Assembly (NCBI GenBank): GCA_964426155.1
Contig: CAYROY010000135.1
Span: forward strand, 1 to 6,779
Length of the DNA stretch: 6,779 nt
Reading direction: 5' to 3'
Origin: M55B120 sp964426155
GTDB lineage: Bacteria > Actinomycetota > Humimicrobiia > Humimicrobiales > Humimicrobiaceae
Part shown: positions 5,904-6,779 of the stretch, one piece after another
Layout of the letters: every line of letters begins with the position of its first letter
Numbering within the stretch: the first letter of the stretch is position 1
The notes under the pieces: model-generated
The model's database searches: none
The model's input: only the letters and a program-made list of their open reading frames with translations
What the model was told of the DNA's origin: nothing
Translations under genes and position numbers: made by a program

Positions 5904-6779
5904 ATGGGAATAAAAGAAAATATAAAGACCAATATTCAGAGAAACCTTGACCAGCGTTACTTCAGGAGGCTGCTCGGTATAATCGCCACCAGGCCTGTGC
6001 TTTTTGCATATGGAAGCACTTTCTCATCTATCTCAGACAAGTACCTCAATATTTTCAGCATAGAAAGCATCAGAGATGCATACAATGGTAATAAGCCGGT
6101 GGGCTTTGGATCAATTTTCCTGCCGTATGAACTTTTTAATGCCATGGGTGTTTCACCTTTGCTGCCAGAGGTTATGGCAGGTTTCACCGCAGGTCTCGGG
6201 CTTTCAGATCAGACTGTCAAAAAAGCTTCTGCACGGTGGTATTCCCAGGACCTCTGTACTTTTCACAGAAGTGCTTCCGGAGCGGTAGAACTTGACCTTT
6301 TCCCCAGGCCGGATTTCATATTGTGCACAAATCTTGCCTGTGATGCTGCCCAGAAGTCCTTTTATCATTATGCAGTAAATTATAATATTCAAAATCGTTA
6401 TTATCACCTGGATGTCCCCTATCATTACAGTCCCCGCTCCTTAAAATATCTTGCAGACCAGCTGGAGAAACTGGCTGGAAAAATTGGGGATATCACCGGT
6501 AATGGTGTGGATATGGACAGATTTGCAGAAACTATAGAACTTTCAAATGAATTCAGAAAATGGGCAATAAAGTTAAATAATGTTAGAAAAGAGCTTTTAA
6601 CATATCCCCGGCATTTTAACGGTCTTAATTTCGTACTTCCATTCCATGCCTTTCCGGGAACTCAACAAGCCGTAAAACTGTATAAAAATATATATCTTGA
6701 ATTAGACTCTTTTCTGCAAAAACAAAAAAAAGATTCTGATATTAATAAAAAACCTCCTAAAAAGATACTCTGGCTGCAT
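5904..6779 (+). CDS. Second 2-hydroxyacyl-CoA dehydratase family subunit, 3' end beyond the window
   Basis: An open frame runs 292 codons from ATG 5904 to the window edge without a stop. It resembles the partner subunit of the same family but is clearly different from the preceding gene. Landmarks are GSIFLPYELFNAMGVSPLLPEVMAG (about 69-93), matching the region where the first subunit has PEELITASGFFPV. Then come DLCTFHRSASGAVE (116-129) and DFILCTNLACDAAQKSF (137-153). C118 and C146 occupy the positions of the first two cluster cysteines; C141 is nearby. The third expected cysteine would lie past the edge. The ATG is the only possible start after an in-frame stop at 5886. An AAGGA lies 12 bases upstream, rather distant. 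The gap to the first subunit is 21 bases, so the two probably form one heterodimer. Confidence 0.8.
   Translation, partial: MGIKENIKTNIQRNLDQRYFRRLLGIIATRPVLFAYGSTFSSISDKYLNIFSIESIRDAYNGNKPVGFGSIFLPYELFNAMGVSPLLPEVMAGFTAGLGLSDQTVKKASARWYSQDLCTFHRSASGAVELDLFPRPDFILCTNLACDAAQKSFYHYAVNYNIQNRYYHLDVPYHYSPRSLKYLADQLEKLAGKIGDITGNGVDMDRFAETIELSNEFRKWAIKLNNVRKELLTYPRHFNGLNFVLPFHAFPGTQQAVKLYKNIYLELDSFLQKQKKDSDINKKPPKKILWLH

Noticed and set aside
5957..6425. Short open frames on both strands between 5957 and 6425
   Set aside because: A continuous plus-strand frame from 5904 to the edge, with dehydratase-family motifs, covers the region and explains them as shadows.

Overview
This is an AT-rich bacterial window with strong AGGAGG-type ribosome binding sites, frequent TTG start codons and many ATA, AGA and AGG codons. 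The gene order and content suggest an anaerobic bacterium of Firmicutes type or a deep-branching relative. The pointers are a ribosomal/replication operon carrying a DUF2232 (YybS-like) gene, a GerMN-domain lipoprotein, and oxygen-sensitive-type 2-hydroxyacyl-CoA dehydratase subunits. I cannot name the genus, and I see no mobile elements, CRISPR arrays, rRNA or tRNA.

Left half, minus strand, read from about 3330 down to 1: a compact operon in the order rpsF (S6), ssb, rpsR (S18), DUF2232 membrane protein, rplI (L9), dnaB (cut by the left edge). Gaps are 15 to about 37 bases and no terminator separates the genes, so they are probably co-transcribed. A consensus extended -10 promoter (TGTTATAAT on the minus strand) lies before rpsF. 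It is followed by a leader of about 100 bases with two perfect, directly abutting hairpins just before the rpsF ribosome binding site. By position this is where S6:S18 autoregulation would be expected. L9 has a charged tail of about 77 residues beyond the normal end of the family. Upstream, on the same strand, is a histidine-phosphatase (phosphoglycerate mutase-like) gene whose stop codon overlaps the possible -35 region of the rpsF promoter.

Right half, plus strand, from 4253: a divergent gene set separated from the phosphatase by 188 bases of AT-rich spacer. It encodes a GerMN-domain lipoprotein, then a complete 370-residue subunit of the 2-hydroxyacyl-CoA dehydratase family (HgdB/BcrC/BadD-like) whose start overlaps the lipoprotein stop by 11 bases, then a second, different subunit of the same family cut by the right edge. 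Together the two dehydratase-type proteins look like an alpha/beta pair of a [4Fe-4S] enzyme; an activating ATPase gene may lie beyond the window. The substrate cannot be inferred. The coupling of a surface lipoprotein gene to this pair, the rpsF leader and the L9 tail are the most interesting points.
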